Source: Clostridium lundense DSM 17049
GTDB lineage: Bacteria > Bacillota > Clostridia > Clostridiales > Clostridiaceae
Assembly: GCF_000619945.1 (NCBI RefSeq)
Contig: NZ_KK211043.1
Span: forward strand, 1 to 64,000
DNA length: 64,000 nucleotides
Direction of reading: 5' to 3'
A program made the translations under genes and the position numbers. Under the pieces are notes generated by a model. The model made no database searches and was not told the DNA's origin. It saw nothing but the letters and a program-made list of their open reading frames with translations. Positions 52,247 through 60,467 of the stretch are shown here, one piece after another; positions within the stretch are counted from its first letter, which is position 1; each line of letters opens with the position of its first letter.

Positions 52247-53800
52247 ATGTTAAATGCAGAAATTAAGAGCAAAATTGATAAACTATGGAACAACTTTTGG
52301 TCAGGGGGAATATCTAACCCTCTGACTGTAATAGAGCAAATATCATATCTTCTATTTATAAAGAGATTAGATGATATAGATAATGCTAATGAAAAGAGAG
52401 CGAATAGAATAGGTAGAACACATAAATCATTATTTATGGAATTAACTGAAAAGTTAAAAGAAGATGGGAAATTTGAAGCAGATTTTAGCTGGGAACTATT
52501 AAAGTGGAGCCAATTTAAGCATTTAGAAGTAGAAAAAATGTTTGATGTTGTGTCACAAAAGGTATTTCCATTTATTAAATCTATGGGAGGAGAAGAATCA
52601 AGCTTTACAGCAGAAATGAAGGATGCTGTATTTATGATACCAAAGCCTTCCTTACTTCAGGAGTCAGTTAGACTTATAGATGGAATAAACATGGATGATG
52701 CAGATACAAAAGGTGACTTATATGAGTATTTATTATCAAAGCTTGCTACATCAGGAGTAAATGGACAGTTTAGAACTCCAAGACACATTATAAGAATGAT
52801 GGTTGAGCTTATGGACCCATCAGCTGAAGATAAAATATGCGACCCAGCATGTGGTACGGCGGGCTTCTTAATTAATTCATTAGAATATATACTTGAAAAA
52901 TACACAAGACCAGAAAGTGTGTTTACTGATGAGGAAGGAAATCTTCATAACAGAATTGGAGATATGATGAGCAATGAGGAATGGGAGCATTTTAGAACAA
53001 AAATGTTCTATGGCTTTGATTTTGACCCATCAATGGTTAGAATAGCTTCAATGAACCTTATGCTTCACAGCTTAGATAATCCTAATGTTAGACAAATGGA
53101 TTCATTGTCAAAGAGGTATGAAGAAGAAAATAAGTATACTCTAGTACTCGCTAATCCTCCTTTCAAGGGAAGCATAGATGAGGGAGATATAAATCCAACC
53201 CTTGCAAAAGGAGCTAAAACAACTAAGACTGAATTATTATTTATGAAGCTTATAAATAGAATATTAGACTTAGGAGGAAGATGTGCTGTTATAGTACCTG
53301 ATGGAGTTTTGTTTGGATCGACTAAGGCACATAAGGATATAAGACAAAGCTTAGTAGAAGAAAATGCATTGGAAGGGGTAATATCTATGCCTTCAGGAGT
53401 GTTTAAACCATATGCAGGAGTATCTACAGCTATACTTATATTCACTAAAGGTGGAGAAACAAACAAAGTATGGTTCTACGATATGCAAAGCGATGGATAC
53501 TCACTAGATGACAAGAGAAATAAGCTCGATAATGATGGAGACATTCCAGATATAATTGAAAAATGGAGAGCTATAAAGAAGGATAACTCAATGGAGCCTA
53601 CTAAAGAAGATAAGTGGTTCTGGGTAGAAAAAGAAGATATAGCTGGTAACGACTATGACCTTTCTATAAATAAGTATAAGGAAATAGAATATGAAGAAGT
53701 TGTGTATGATGCACCAAGTGTTATTTTGGAAAGAATAGAGGCCTTAGAGGAGGAGATTTCTAAGGGACTTTCGGAATTAAAAGGAATGCTTGAGGTGTAG
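52247..53800 (+). CDS. hsdM: Type I restriction-modification, M (adenine methyltransferase) subunit
   Basis: A 517-residue N6-adenine methyltransferase. The HsdM N-terminal helical domain (VIEQISYLLFIKRLDDID) is followed by AdoMet motif I, CDPACGTAGFLINS, and catalytic motif IV, LVLANPPFKGSID. It protects host sites and completes the restriction complex. It starts 21 bases after hsdR and ends 2 bases before hsdS. Confidence 0.97.
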   Translation: MLNAEIKSKIDKLWNNFWSGGISNPLTVIEQISYLLFIKRLDDIDNANEKRANRIGRTHKSLFMELTEKLKEDGKFEADFSWELLKWSQFKHLEVEKMFDVVSQKVFPFIKSMGGEESSFTAEMKDAVFMIPKPSLLQESVRLIDGINMDDADTKGDLYEYLLSKLATSGVNGQFRTPRHIIRMMVELMDPSAEDKICDPACGTAGFLINSLEYILEKYTRPESVFTDEEGNLHNRIGDMMSNEEWEHFRTKMFYGFDFDPSMVRIASMNLMLHSLDNPNVRQMDSLSKRYEEENKYTLVLANPPFKGSIDEGDINPTLAKGAKTTKTELLFMKLINRILDLGGRCAVIVPDGVLFGSTKAHKDIRQSLVEENALEGVISMPSGVFKPYAGVSTAILIFTKGGETNKVWFYDMQSDGYSLDDKRNKLDNDGDIPDIIEKWRAIKKDNSMEPTKEDKWFWVEKEDIAGNDYDLSINKYKEIEYEEVVYDAPSVILERIEALEEEISKGLSELKGMLEV

Positions 53801-53802
53801 AA

Positions 53803-54924
53803 ATGAAAAAATTACTAAATGAAATTTGTAAACCTAAGCAGTGGAAGACTATATCCACAAGCGATTTGTTAAAAGAGGGATATTCAGTTTATGGAGCAAA
53901 TGGTGTAATAGGATTTTATAATGAATATACACATAAGGAACCTACATTAATGATAACTTGTAGAGGTGCTACATGTGGAACGCTTAATATTTCTAAGCCA
54001 TTTTCATATATAAATGGGAACGCAATGGCATTAGATGATTTAGACAAAGATGTTGATATGAAGTTCTTATATTATTATCTTAGTAATAGGGGGTTAAGAG
54101 ATACAATATCAGGTTCTGCACAACCTCAAATAACAAGAATAGGATTATCTAAAGTTGAGATAGAATACCCTAATATTGAGATTCAATTAAAAATTGTCGA
54201 TGTATTGGATAAGGCACAAGGATTAATTGATAAGAGAAAAAAACAATTAATTGCATTAGAGCAATTAGTTAAATCGAGGTTTATCGATATGTTTGGGAAT
54301 CCTGCTACCAATTCAAAAGGATGGGTAGTTGAAGAACTTTCAGAGTGTTTAATTAATATTGAAAATGGAAAAAGTTTTGTATGTGAGAACTTTAGTAGAG
54401 AAGGCGAATATCCAGCTATATTAAAATTAAGTGCTGTAACATATGGAACTTATGATTCTTCTGAGAATAAGGCATTAACAGGTGAAGATTTATTTGTTGG
54501 AAGCGTTGAAGTGAAAAATGGAGATTTATTATTTACAAGAAAAAATACTCCAGAATTAGTAGGAATGAGTGCTTATGTTTATGAAACTTCTCCTAAATTA
54601 ATGATGCCGGACTTAATATTCAGACTTAATACAAATAAAAAGTGTAATAAGGTCTACCTGTGGAAGCTAATTAATCATGATTTTTTTAGAGAAAATATTA
54701 AAGCATTATCTAACGGCTCTGCGAAGTCTATGTCTAATATATCAAAGGAAAGATTAATGAAATTAAATATTCCACTACCGCCAATAGAACTTCAAAAGCA
54801 ATTTGCAGATTTCGTAAAGCAAGTCAACAAATTGAAATTTGAAATGGAAGAGAGTTTAAAAGAGTTAGAGAATAACTTTAATTCACTAATGCAGAGAGCA
54901 TTTAAGGGAGAATTATTCAATTAA
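53803..54924 (+). CDS. hsdS: Type I restriction-modification, S (specificity) subunit
   Basis: A 373-residue protein with two target-recognition domains (about 1-130 and 175-330), each followed by a conserved helix (QLKIVDVLDKAQGLIDKRKKQL and QKQFADFVKQVNKLKFEMEE). QPQITRIGLSKVEI ends the first domain and SMSNISKERLMKLNIPLPP the second. It sets the bipartite DNA sequence recognised. No second hsdS fragment or recombinase is adjacent, so phase variation is not indicated. The target sequence cannot be deduced. Confidence 0.94.
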   Translation: MKKLLNEICKPKQWKTISTSDLLKEGYSVYGANGVIGFYNEYTHKEPTLMITCRGATCGTLNISKPFSYINGNAMALDDLDKDVDMKFLYYYLSNRGLRDTISGSAQPQITRIGLSKVEIEYPNIEIQLKIVDVLDKAQGLIDKRKKQLIALEQLVKSRFIDMFGNPATNSKGWVVEELSECLINIENGKSFVCENFSREGEYPAILKLSAVTYGTYDSSENKALTGEDLFVGSVEVKNGDLLFTRKNTPELVGMSAYVYETSPKLMMPDLIFRLNTNKKCNKVYLWKLINHDFFRENIKALSNGSAKSMSNISKERLMKLNIPLPPIELQKQFADFVKQVNKLKFEMEESLKELENNFNSLMQRAFKGELFN

Positions 54925-54959
54925 TAGTTTAATAAATGGGGATTAAGGGGGGAATATAT

Positions 54960-56054
54960 ATGGCTATACCAAAGGTATTTATATCATATGCTCATGATAC
55001 GGAACAATTTGCAGATAAGATATTAGAGTTTTCAAATACCTTAAGAAGGCATAACATAGACGCAAATATTGATCAATATGAGGAGAGTCCACCAGAAGGA
55101 TGGCCAAGATGGATGGATAATCAAATTGAGAATTCAGAGTATGTACTTATAGTATGTACACAGTTGTACTATGATAAGGTAATGAATTTTAAATCAGGAG
55201 AAGGAAAAGGTGTAAATTGGGAGTTAAATATTATATATCAACATTTATATGAATCATGTTGTAACAACACGAAGTTTATACCAATAGTATTTAATGATTA
55301 TGGTACAACAAAGATATTAAAGCCGCTACAAAATTCAACATATTATTATGTAGACAGAGAAAAGGATTTTAAAAAGCTATGCAATAGACTAAAAGGTATA
55401 AAGAATACTATAAAGCCACCACTTGGCCAGGTAGAGGAGAATATATTACAACCAAAAGAAAGAAAAAATATGTTTGTTACGTCGATGATTGACATAAAGG
55501 TTTGGGATAAAGCTAAGTGGAGTGGTGTAGCATATATGTTTGATCCAGAAAATGAATCTCCGCCTTTAATGGCGTTGCTGTACAAAGATAAAGAAAGTGC
55601 AAGTAAGATATTTGAAGATTGGAAAAAGCTTTGTGGTGAAGATGTATTTAAAGATATAGAAATCTCTATCATTGAAAAAAAGAATGTTGGTATTGCAGAT
55701 GGGTATTTTGTACACATAACCACTAATATGGATGAATGTATAAAAAGATCAGAAAAACAAGGGTTTTTAATGGACGAAACATTGTATACAGTGATCTCAA
55801 GATATCAATATATGGATATCGATATGTTTAGAAATAATCTAGCTATATTTAAAAAGCAATTAGAAAGACAAAAAGAATTTTATATTGCACCGGCTGTAGT
55901 ATGCAATGAGAATAAAACAATTACAATGGACAACATAGAAATCGGAACACATCTAAAAATTAAGATGAATAATATTAAGTTTATGAATTTTGATGATATA
56001 ACTGAAAATGATATTGAATATTCAGTTGTTGCAATGCCAAATTATAAATTTTAA
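54960..56054 (+). CDS. SEFIR-domain protein with unknown C-terminal domain
   Basis: A 364-residue protein. Residues 1-150 are a SEFIR domain (TIR-like): VFISYAHDTEQFADKILEF, NIDANIDQYEESPPEGWPRW, then EYVLIVCTQLYYDKV. The C-terminal 190 residues carry SGVAYMFDPENESPPLMALL and GYFVHITTNMDECI and match no family I can name; they may sense infection. Bacterial SEFIR proteins have been reported as abortive-infection, NAD+-depleting defence proteins. ATG 54960 follows a GGGGGGAA site. It is the first of the non-R-M cargo genes after hsdS. Confidence 0.85.
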   Translation: MAIPKVFISYAHDTEQFADKILEFSNTLRRHNIDANIDQYEESPPEGWPRWMDNQIENSEYVLIVCTQLYYDKVMNFKSGEGKGVNWELNIIYQHLYESCCNNTKFIPIVFNDYGTTKILKPLQNSTYYYVDREKDFKKLCNRLKGIKNTIKPPLGQVEENILQPKERKNMFVTSMIDIKVWDKAKWSGVAYMFDPENESPPLMALLYKDKESASKIFEDWKKLCGEDVFKDIEISIIEKKNVGIADGYFVHITTNMDECIKRSEKQGFLMDETLYTVISRYQYMDIDMFRNNLAIFKKQLERQKEFYIAPAVVCNENKTITMDNIEIGTHLKIKMNNIKFMNFDDITENDIEYSVVAMPNYKF

Positions 56055-56086
56055 GTATTATAAATTATAATGGGAGATGGTATGGT

Positions 56087-56749
56087 ATGGGGAGAAAAAT
56101 ATTTGTATCATATAAATATGCTGATAATAGTGTTAAAATGGTAAATGGTAAGTATGATACTAAAGTAAGAGATTATGTAGATATATTACAGGAAAAAATA
56201 GGGGAGGATCATATAAACAAAGGTGAAAAAGATGGGGAAGATTTAAGTGATTTTAAAGAAAGTACAATTGCATCTAAACTACGTGATAAGATATATGACA
56301 GTAGTGTAACTATAGTTTTAATTTCAAAAAATATGAAAGACTATTTTGCACTAGAAGAAGACCAATGGATACCTTGGGAAATATCTTATTCATTAAAAGA
56401 ACATACTAGAAATGGAAGAACAAGTTCTACTAATGCAATATTAGCAGTAGTTCTTCCTGATGAATATGGAAGTTACAGTTACTATATTGAGGACAATAGC
56501 TGTGGAACTTGCACATGTAGAATGCTAAATACACCAATATTGTTTAAAATTTTACAAAAGAATATGTTTAATCAAAAGAATAAAACTCAGAAAGAATGCA
56601 GTACTAAAACGGTATATACTGGTTATTCATCTTATATTTATAGTGTTAAGTGGGATGATTTTATTGAAGATGTTAACAAATATATAGATATTGCAGTTGA
56701 AATAAATGAAAATATAGACGATTATGAAATATTTAAACTAAATAAATAG
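56087..56749 (+). CDS. TIR-like domain protein (ThsB/MTH538-type)
   Basis: A 220-residue single-domain protein starting KIFVSYKYADNSVKMV, with HINKGEKDGEDLSDF, KLRDKIYDSSVTIVLIS and DQWIPWEISYSL, a pattern of the MTH538/DUF1863 TIR-like family that includes Thoeris ThsB. Such TIRs make NAD+-derived signals on infection. A membrane-protein gene follows after 20 bases, suggesting a sensor/signal-maker and effector pair. It has several C-terminal cysteines (CGTCTCRM), unusual for TIR domains. The catalytic Glu is not identified with certainty. Confidence 0.78.
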   Translation: MGRKIFVSYKYADNSVKMVNGKYDTKVRDYVDILQEKIGEDHINKGEKDGEDLSDFKESTIASKLRDKIYDSSVTIVLISKNMKDYFALEEDQWIPWEISYSLKEHTRNGRTSSTNAILAVVLPDEYGSYSYYIEDNSCGTCTCRMLNTPILFKILQKNMFNQKNKTQKECSTKTVYTGYSSYIYSVKWDDFIEDVNKYIDIAVEINENIDDYEIFKLNK

Positions 56750-56769
56750 CGTAAAGGAGGTTGTGTTAA

Positions 56770-57168
56770 TTGGATAAGAAAATCAAACATCTAGAAATGA
56801 TTCAGGAAATTATAAAAAGAATGGCTTCAAATTCATTCTTGCTAAAAGGTTGGTCAATAACATTAGTAGCTGCTATTTTTGCGCTTGCAGCTAAAGATAG
56901 TAATCAGAAATTTTTTCTTATAACATATATTCCTTTAATAATTTTTTGGATGTTAGATACGTATTATTTACAACAAGAGCGAAGATACAGAAATTTATAT
57001 GATAAAGTTAGAAATTTGGAAGATGAAGAGATTGACTTTTCAATGAAAATAACAAGTGATTTGTTATCGGATAAGACCACGTATGTCAAGTGCTTTTTAT
57101 CAATATCAGAATGTATATTCTATTTACCAACAGTAATTTTAGTTGGAATAGTAATTAGTTTTATATAA
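56770..57168 (+). CDS. Small membrane protein paired with the TIR gene
   Basis: A 132-residue protein with about three membrane helices (near 27-44, 50-67 and 110-132) around a cytoplasmic Arg/Glu-rich stretch (YYLQQERRYRNLYDKVRNLE). The start is TTG, with AAAGGAGG at the right distance (56753-56760). The sequence IKRMASNSFLLKGWSITLVAA resembles small proteins often found beside TIR-like genes (recalled). It is the likely membrane effector of the pair. I can assign no enzymatic domain. Confidence 0.75.
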   Translation: MDKKIKHLEMIQEIIKRMASNSFLLKGWSITLVAAIFALAAKDSNQKFFLITYIPLIIFWMLDTYYLQQERRYRNLYDKVRNLEDEEIDFSMKITSDLLSDKTTYVKCFLSISECIFYLPTVILVGIVISFI

Positions 57169-57254
57169 AATATATCAGCTTCTTATAATATTTATATGAA
57201 GCTTTGGTTAATAATATAATCTTTAAATTAATAGGTATATAAATTAAAAAGTAG

Positions 57255-57282
57255 TTGCATTCTTGTTTAATTATAGTATAAT
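57255..57282 (+). promoter_or_regulatory. Promoter of the structured RNA/nuclease-like locus
   Basis: TTGCAT (57255-57260) and TATAAT (57277-57282) are 16 bases apart. The transcript should start near 57290. Confidence 0.65.
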
Positions 57283-57289
57283 AATATTA

Positions 57290-57474
57290 ACAAGTAAAAT
57301 AATCAATTTAATTAAATGTTTTTGGATGTATATTAATTTTTATGAAAATAAATAATATAAATGCAGGCTCACTAGCTGAGGAAATCGTAATGGCCGATTC
57401 GGGCACTCCCCTGTTAAAAAAATAATCGTGAACGGTAGCCATTGGTAAAAACTCCTTAACGGGAGTTTTTATTT
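57290..57474 (+). ncRNA. Structured RNA with terminator, possible RNA antitoxin
   Basis: From about 57363 the sequence is GC-richer than its surroundings. CAGG (57363-57366) can pair with CCTG (57410-57413), CTCA/TGAG forms an inner hairpin, and CGATT/AATCG plus AATGGC/GCCATT cross the first pairing, predicting a pseudoknot. AATCGT occurs twice, 41 bases apart. The RNA ends in a strong terminator and is followed by a nuclease-like gene, the layout of type III toxin-antitoxin loci. A riboswitch is the alternative. Confidence 0.55.
57447..57474 (+). terminator. Terminator between the structured RNA and the nuclease-like gene
   Basis: AAAAACTCC (57447-57455) pairs with GGAGTTTTT (57462-57470), then TTTT-rich sequence. 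It is 16 bases before the start codon, so only read-through makes the downstream mRNA. Confidence 0.88.
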
Positions 57475-57490
57475 CGTTTAAGGAGAAAAT

Positions 57491-58249
57491 ATGGATATAA
57501 CCAATATACAAAAGTGCGCTAGCTTTTATAAAACAGAATATATGGAGAAATTTTATATAATAACGACTTTTTATGGAAATGGTTTTGTGTTGGTTGCTGA
57601 AAAAGGCAATTTTCCTCATTTGATGGGTATTAATAAAGCAGTATATAAATCAAATGGTTACAGGAATCCAAACAGGCTATATGAAGATATAATAAGTGGT
57701 ATAAGAGTATCAAATAAAATAATACCTAATAATATTGCTACTACTTCAAAAATGTATAAGAAAGCTTTAAATTTTATGAAGTCTACAGATATATTCTGGC
57801 ATAATGCAGGCCCACTAGCTGTTAATTACAATGAGACTTTGAGTTCAACTAAATTAAGTAATGTTTCGTTATTGTTAGTAGATATAAAATTAGGTTACAT
57901 GACTGGTTGGATTGAAAACACAGATATATTATTAAATGCTGAAAGTAAATTAAAAAAGTATTGTTTTTGTACATGGATTGACGAAAGTAGTGGGACTCAA
58001 TTACAAAAAGAAAAGTACATGCCTTCCCAAAATATAGAGATTATTAAAAATGTTTTAGCATTTGATAAAGATTCAAAATTAGTTCAACAGAAGACATATT
58101 CGTATACTAGAGATCAAAAGAAAGAAATTTTACTATCTGTTGAACGTAATGGGAGTAACTTATTGTTAGATAGTATAAACGAAAGATATTATAAGGAGAT
58201 TGCGATAGAGGAAACAATTCATTGTAAAATTAATGGAATTACATATTAG
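57491..58249 (+). CDS. Putative RelE/EndoU-fold nuclease (PBECR4-like), candidate toxin
   Basis: A 252-residue protein. The N-terminal 140 residues (IQKCASFYKTEYMEKFYIIT, GNFPHLMGINKAVYK, KALNFMKSTDIFW) recall the PBECR4 family of phage-associated nucleases, whose hallmark is a FxHLxG-like motif. The C-terminus (YKEIAIEETIHCKI) is unassigned. AAGGAG precedes the ATG at 57491. A structured RNA and terminator immediately upstream suggest a toxin held in check by RNA. The catalytic residues are not identified; family membership is my inference. Confidence 0.5.
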   Translation: MDITNIQKCASFYKTEYMEKFYIITTFYGNGFVLVAEKGNFPHLMGINKAVYKSNGYRNPNRLYEDIISGIRVSNKIIPNNIATTSKMYKKALNFMKSTDIFWHNAGPLAVNYNETLSSTKLSNVSLLLVDIKLGYMTGWIENTDILLNAESKLKKYCFCTWIDESSGTQLQKEKYMPSQNIEIIKNVLAFDKDSKLVQQKTYSYTRDQKKEILLSVERNGSNLLLDSINERYYKEIAIEETIHCKINGITY

Positions 58250-58404
58250 AATAAGACTAAATAGATAAGTTAAAATTTTTACATTGTTTGATATTTAGAA
58301 TTTTATATCTACGAGTTGTAAAAAAGAGAATTATTTGCAACTTATCTTATATTTATATTGGAAATCTCATTAATAGAAAAGAGACTTCAAAATCTATGTT
58401 ATAG

Positions 58405-58423
58405 TGATTCTAAGATGATTCTA
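58405..58423. repeat. Right integrase arm-type repeats
   Basis: TGATTCTA at 58405-58412 and 58416-58423 have the same sequence, orientation and 11-bp spacing as the pair at 40338-40356, about 100 bases inside attR. The longer context GTGATTCTAAnnnGATTCTA is shared too. Confidence 0.6.
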
Positions 58424-58479
58424 TTAACTTTCAAATACCTTAATCATCTCAAATAATAGAAGTAAAATAAATAATAAAA

Positions 58480-58505
58480 GCCTCAATAACAAGCAGTTAT
58501 TAAGG
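58480..58505. terminator. Hairpin near the island's right end
   Basis: GCCTCAATAAC pairs with GTTATTAAGGC (one mismatch). It may protect attR from read-through. The 58,250-58,525 stretch holds no gene. Confidence 0.5.
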
Positions 58506-58525
58506 CAAGATAAACTTCAATAGTA

Positions 58526-58536
58526 GAGTGGGAATA
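58526..58536. repeat. attR core
   Basis: GAGTGGGAATA, identical to the last codons of guaA (40267-40277), in direct orientation 18.26 kb away. The preceding bases (AATAGTA) resemble a guaA 3' end. Confidence 0.72.
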
Positions 58537-58566
58537 AAAGATAAAATCTATATAAAGCTTTGTAAA

Positions 58567-58656
58567 TCAATATAATAGTGGAGTAAAACCAAGTTCGATT
58601 AATAGGGAAGCGTGAGAGTGCCTTAAATCATGTATTCGGATTTGTTTTACTCCACT
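58567..58656 (-). pseudogene. Remnant of a second tyrosine integrase
   Basis: The reverse strand reads SGVKQIRIHDLRHSHASLLIE then LGFTPLLY-stop, nearly identical to the RLHDLRHSHASLLVELGFTPLLI region of the island integrase. Upstream codons are frame-shifted or stopped, so it is a dead fragment. Lying just outside attR, it shows an earlier or tandem element at the same site. Confidence 0.85.
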
Positions 58657-58816
58657 TTTTTATATGCTTTTTCTATAAATGATATGTTGCAGAGCTTGTG
58701 AATGTTTATTTTGAAGAAATAGAATCAAAGTATTTTGATGAGAAAAAAATATATGATAATATTGAAAAATACACCATAATTTGTTACTATTAATATGATT
58801 TAGCAGGGGCGATATT

Positions 58817-59476
58817 ATGAGTAAAATTATAAAAAAAATCATATATTGTTTATCAATATTCATATGTAGTATTATAAGTTTGATAACATTTTCCGCAAGT
58901 ATATGTTCATTTAAGTCTAATAACAAATACATAGGAATAATGATGATTATGGTTACATTCGGCTTGGTATATATTATATATTCCTGTATAAGATATATGG
59001 AACAACTAACTAGTAAGGCGAATAATCCTTATTTAAGTGATGAGGACTTAGCTAAAATTGAATCAGGATAGTTGATAACTATACAAACAAATGAATTTAT
59101 ATACAAACCTAATGAAATATGCCATTATGGTTCAAAAGCTCAGAGAATAATTACTAAAAATGAAGTTGTTGTCTATCAAAGCAGGTCATCAGAAGTAAAT
59201 TATAGAGGTGGTTCAGAAGCAATAAGAACAAATGTAAATTGTTTTACTAATGGTAGCTTATTTATAACTAATAAAAGGGTATTGTTTATTTCCCTTGAAA
59301 ACGGATTTGAAATACCTTTAAAAAAATTAACAGCAATTCAGATTGTGAAGGATAAGATTGTGAAGAATCACATTGTGAAGAATGGGTTAACATTTCAAGC
59401 ATATGATAAAGATTATTTAATTATATTGGAAAAACAAGAATACCCTTATAAAATAGTTAATATATTAGTTGAGTAG
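58817..59476 (+). pseudogene. Membrane/PH-like protein split by an in-frame amber codon
   Basis: Two frames are in the same register. 58817-59071 (84 codons) has two hydrophobic helices and ends LSDEDLAKIESG-TAG. 59072-59476 continues at once with LITIQTNEFIYKPNEICHYGSKAQR and a PH-like beta domain (LFITNKRVLFISLENGFEIPLKKLTAIQI). Joined, they give about 219 codons, and the junction resembles a continuous linker in related proteins (recalled). A nonsense mutation is the simplest reading; re-initiation at TTG 59072 or amber read-through are alternatives. The function is unknown. Confidence 0.6.
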
Positions 59477-59483
59477 AATATAG

Positions 59484-59515
59484 GTTTAAGCACTCTTGAA
59501 TGGAGTGCTTTTATT
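59484..59515 (+). terminator. Terminator after the split gene
   Basis: AAGCACTC pairs with GAGTGCTT, then TTATTATTAT. A very similar terminator context follows the lipoprotein gene. Confidence 0.65.
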
Positions 59516-59610
59516 ATTATCTAAAAGTAATGTTAGATAATAAAAGAGAATATTGAAAAATTATGTATAATTTGTTATTATTAGAATAATATAACTGGAG
59601 GTGTGGTTGC

Positions 59611-60204
59611 ATGAAAAAAATATTAAGCACTATTTTTATTGTAATATTCATGATAACAATGAGTGGATGTGGAACAGGAAATTCTACACAAACAACTTCT
59701 AAAAATAATGCAGAGGAAAAAGCTCAAGCAAGTAAAAATGAAGCTAAAAAAGAAGAACCTAAATTTCAATCCATTAAAAAAGATACTATAAATAAAATAG
59801 AGAATTATTGTGAATTTAAAATAACTAATACTAAATTTGGAAAGAGAATTAATCCACCTAACCCAAGAGATATGTATACTTATTATGAAGCTAAAGAGCC
59901 TGGGACAATCTATCTTGACACCACAATAGACATAAAAAGTCTTTTGACAGAAGGAAGAAGATCTAGTGAATTTTTATCAGTTAAGGTGATTTATGATAAT
60001 AAATATGAGTATAAAACATTCTCTACAATAGAGGAAAAAGGTGGTACAGATTTTACTTATACAAACATAACATCAATAGAACCGCTGAAAAAGGGAATAA
60101 TTCATTTCATAGCTGAAGTTCCTGAAGAAGTTCAAAAAGATAATAAACCATTGATGGTTGTTATAAATTTAAATAACAAAGAATTTAGCTATACTATTAG
60201 ATAA
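59611..60204 (+). CDS. Putative lipoprotein
   Basis: A 197-residue protein with a lipoprotein signal peptide: basic MKK, a hydrophobic core IFIVIFMITM and lipobox MSGC with Cys at residue 20. A Lys/Glu/Ala-rich linker (about 25-60) precedes a beta-rich domain (about 65-197), possibly of the DUF4352 immunoglobulin-like kind. It would be anchored to the outer face of the cell membrane. GGAGGTG precedes the ATG. It stands alone between two terminators. Confidence 0.75.
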   Translation: MKKILSTIFIVIFMITMSGCGTGNSTQTTSKNNAEEKAQASKNEAKKEEPKFQSIKKDTINKIENYCEFKITNTKFGKRINPPNPRDMYTYYEAKEPGTIYLDTTIDIKSLLTEGRRSSEFLSVKVIYDNKYEYKTFSTIEEKGGTDFTYTNITSIEPLKKGIIHFIAEVPEEVQKDNKPLMVVINLNNKEFSYTIR

Positions 60205-60230
60205 TATAAGCTTATTTTATAATACAAGTG

Positions 60231-60265
60231 ATAGAGCACTTACTTTAATGTAGGTGCTTTTATTA
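60231..60265 (+). terminator. Terminator of the lipoprotein gene
   Basis: AGCACTTAC pairs with GTAGGTGCT (one G-U), then TTTATTATT. The 60,266-60,467 gap shows nothing else I can support. Confidence 0.6.
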
Positions 60266-60467
60266 TTGTTAAAAGTAATGAATAAATATAGTTAATAGTG
60301 GTATATGGATTACTAATAATTTAAATACTTCATATGGTAATAAATCCATGGTTAACATGATAAAGATGCAAAATATTGTGGATATGATAGTTACATTTGA
60401 TATAATTATACTTATATGGCATAAACGCTAGTATAAGTTTTGGATATCAATAATATGGAGGAGTTAT

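Noticed and set aside
53803..54924. Phase-variable hsdS system
   Set aside because: There is only one complete hsdS, no inverted partial copy and no adjacent recombinase.
57290..57474. Fluoride, c-di-GMP or ToxI-type RNA as identity of the structured RNA
   Set aside because: None of the conserved core words I remember for these classes is present; only the locus layout resembles type III antitoxins.
40267..58536. Intact prophage
   Set aside because: Phage-like regulators and replication genes are present, but no terminase, portal, capsid, tail or lysis genes appear.
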